A DNA stretch of 5,917 bases from positions 1 to 5,917 of the forward strand of contig SLKF01000149.1 in NCBI GenBank assembly GCA_007134725.1, read 5' to 3'. Positions 5,327 to 5,917 of this stretch are shown piece after piece; within the stretch, counting starts at the first letter, position 1; the number at the start of each line of letters is the position of its first letter. Below the pieces are notes generated by a model. It worked only from the letters and a program-made list of their open reading frames with translations. It was not told the DNA's origin and did no database searches. The position numbers and the translations under genes were made by a program. The stretch comes from Clostridiales bacterium (GTDB taxonomy: Bacteria; Bacillota; Clostridia; Peptostreptococcales; T1SED10-28).

Positions 5327-5788
5327 ATGAAAATTAAATTCACGTTAAATCAGGAAATGATAGAGCATGAAGTAGTACCCAATAAAACTCTAGTCAAAAT
5401 GTTACGGGAAGATTTTGATCTGACGGGAGCCAAAGAGGGTTGCGGTGGGGGAGAATGCGGTGCATGCACCATTCTTTTTAATGGCAAGCCGGTCACATCC
5501 TGCCTTATGTTGGCGGTGCAGGCAGACGGCCAGGAAATCACAACAATTGAAGGTTTATCCCAAGGAAATGAGTTGGATGAACTCCAAAAAACATTCATTT
5601 CTACCGGCGCTCTCCAGTGCGGATACTGCACTCCCGGTATGATTTTGACTGCAAAAGGATTATTAGCGGAGAATCCGGACCCCACAAGAGAAGAGATTAA
5701 GACGGCGTTAAGCGGTAATTTATGTCGGTGTACCGGATACAAGCGAATCATTGAAGCGGTAGAACAAGCAGCAAAACAATACCGGTAA
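5327..5788 (+). CDS. [2Fe-2S]-binding subunit of a xanthine dehydrogenase-family enzyme (subunit S)
   Basis: The small electron-transfer subunit (153 residues, normal length), related to CoxS/XdhC. The N-terminal plant-type ferredoxin domain carries C39, C44, C47 and C59 (GCGGGECGACT, then SC). The C-terminal four-helix domain carries the second cluster with C98 and C101 (QCGYCTPG) and C133 and C135 (NLCRCTGY). All eight ligands are present. Q97, before the first Cys of the second cluster, is the residue that contacts the molybdopterin cofactor in this family. Electrons run Mo, cluster I, cluster II, FAD. The gene has GGAGGTG (5314-5320) 6 nt before its ATG and is 14 bp from the large-subunit gene, so the three are almost certainly cotranscribed. 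Several antisense open frames across it are shadows. Confidence 0.95.
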   Translation: MKIKFTLNQEMIEHEVVPNKTLVKMLREDFDLTGAKEGCGGGECGACTILFNGKPVTSCLMLAVQADGQEITTIEGLSQGNELDELQKTFISTGALQCGYCTPGMILTAKGLLAENPDPTREEIKTALSGNLCRCTGYKRIIEAVEQAAKQYR

Positions 5789-5795
5789 AGGAGGG
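5787..5795 (+). promoter_or_regulatory. Ribosome binding site of the molybdopterin subunit, overlapping the upstream stop
   Basis: AAAGGAGGG begins inside the stop codon of the [2Fe-2S] subunit (5786-5788). The AGGAGG core ends 8 nt before the ATG at 5803. The tight arrangement points to translational coupling of the two subunits. Confidence 0.75.
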
Positions 5796-5802
5796 ACCTT
5801 AA

Positions 5803-5917
5803 ATGAAATACGTTGGACAAAGTGTAAAACGGGTTGACGGAATAAAAAAGGTCACAGGAGACTTGAAATATGTGGACGATATAAAACTCCCAAGAATGCT
5901 TTATGCAGGGGTGAAAA
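5803..5917 (+). CDS. Molybdopterin-binding large subunit of a xanthine dehydrogenase-family enzyme, N-terminal fragment (subunit L)
   Basis: The first 38 codons of the catalytic subunit, cut by the window edge. Family members run to about 700-800 residues. The visible VGQSVKRVDGIKKVTGDLKY and the following VDDIKLPRMLYAGV match the conserved N-terminal opening of the aldehyde oxidase/xanthine dehydrogenase a/b hammerhead domain (relatives read like VG-S-RVDG-KVTG-A-Y-DD). The frame is not called by length but by this motif, the strong ribosome binding site at 5787-5795 and its place after the M and S genes. The active-site loops that decide the substrate, and whether the enzyme uses a Mo=S, Mo-Cu or selenium-bearing centre, lie outside the window. 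Confidence 0.9.
   Translation, partial: MKYVGQSVKRVDGIKKVTGDLKYVDDIKLPRMLYAGVK

Noticed and set aside
5350..5820. A 156-codon antisense open frame over the [2Fe-2S] subunit
   Set aside because: The plus-strand frame contains all eight cluster cysteines and a strong ribosome binding site, so the antisense frame is a shadow.

Overview
The window looks like a chromosomal segment of a low- to mid-GC Gram-positive anaerobe, most likely a member of the Clostridia (Firmicutes). The basis is the strong purine-rich ribosome binding sites (GGAGGTG, GAGGAGG, AAAGGAGGG), the A/T-rich intergenic DNA with TGnTATAAT-type promoters, and the protein flavour. A genus cannot be named from sequence reading alone.

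Layout, left to right. (1) Bases 1-36 hold the first 12 codons of a minus-strand gene with a hydrophobic N-terminus and a good ribosome binding site. (2) Bases 347-1528 encode a full-length two-domain ChrA-type (CHR family) anion transporter. It is bracketed by related copies of a short GC-rich repeat: a half element on the left, and on the right a long hairpin followed by a 19-bp tandem duplication. Together they look like REP/MITE-type elements. (3) Bases 1936-3429 encode a stand-alone amidase-signature hydrolase with an intact Lys-Ser-Ser triad, read from its own extended -10 promoter. (4) Bases 3539-3973 encode a single-domain universal stress protein. It has a possible sigma-B-like promoter and is closed by a good intrinsic terminator. 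(5) An A/T-rich gap of about 500 bp follows. (6) From 4478 to the right edge runs the start of an operon for a three-subunit molybdenum hydroxylase of the xanthine dehydrogenase family, in the order FAD subunit, [2Fe-2S] subunit, molybdopterin subunit (cut by the window edge).

How the genes may work together. The three hydroxylase genes clearly form one enzyme: substrate is oxidised at the Mo site, and electrons pass through two [2Fe-2S] clusters to FAD. The substrate cannot be told without the rest of the large subunit. The amidase and the universal stress protein read the same way but are separated from the hydroxylase by a terminator, so a shared pathway (for example breakdown of N-heterocycles or amides) is only a guess. 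ChrA appears to be its own unit.

I found no clear sign of an undescribed multi-gene system. The points most worth a second look are the repeat structure around chrA, the sigma-B-like site before the stress protein, and the repeat-rich regulatory gap before the molybdenum hydroxylase operon.
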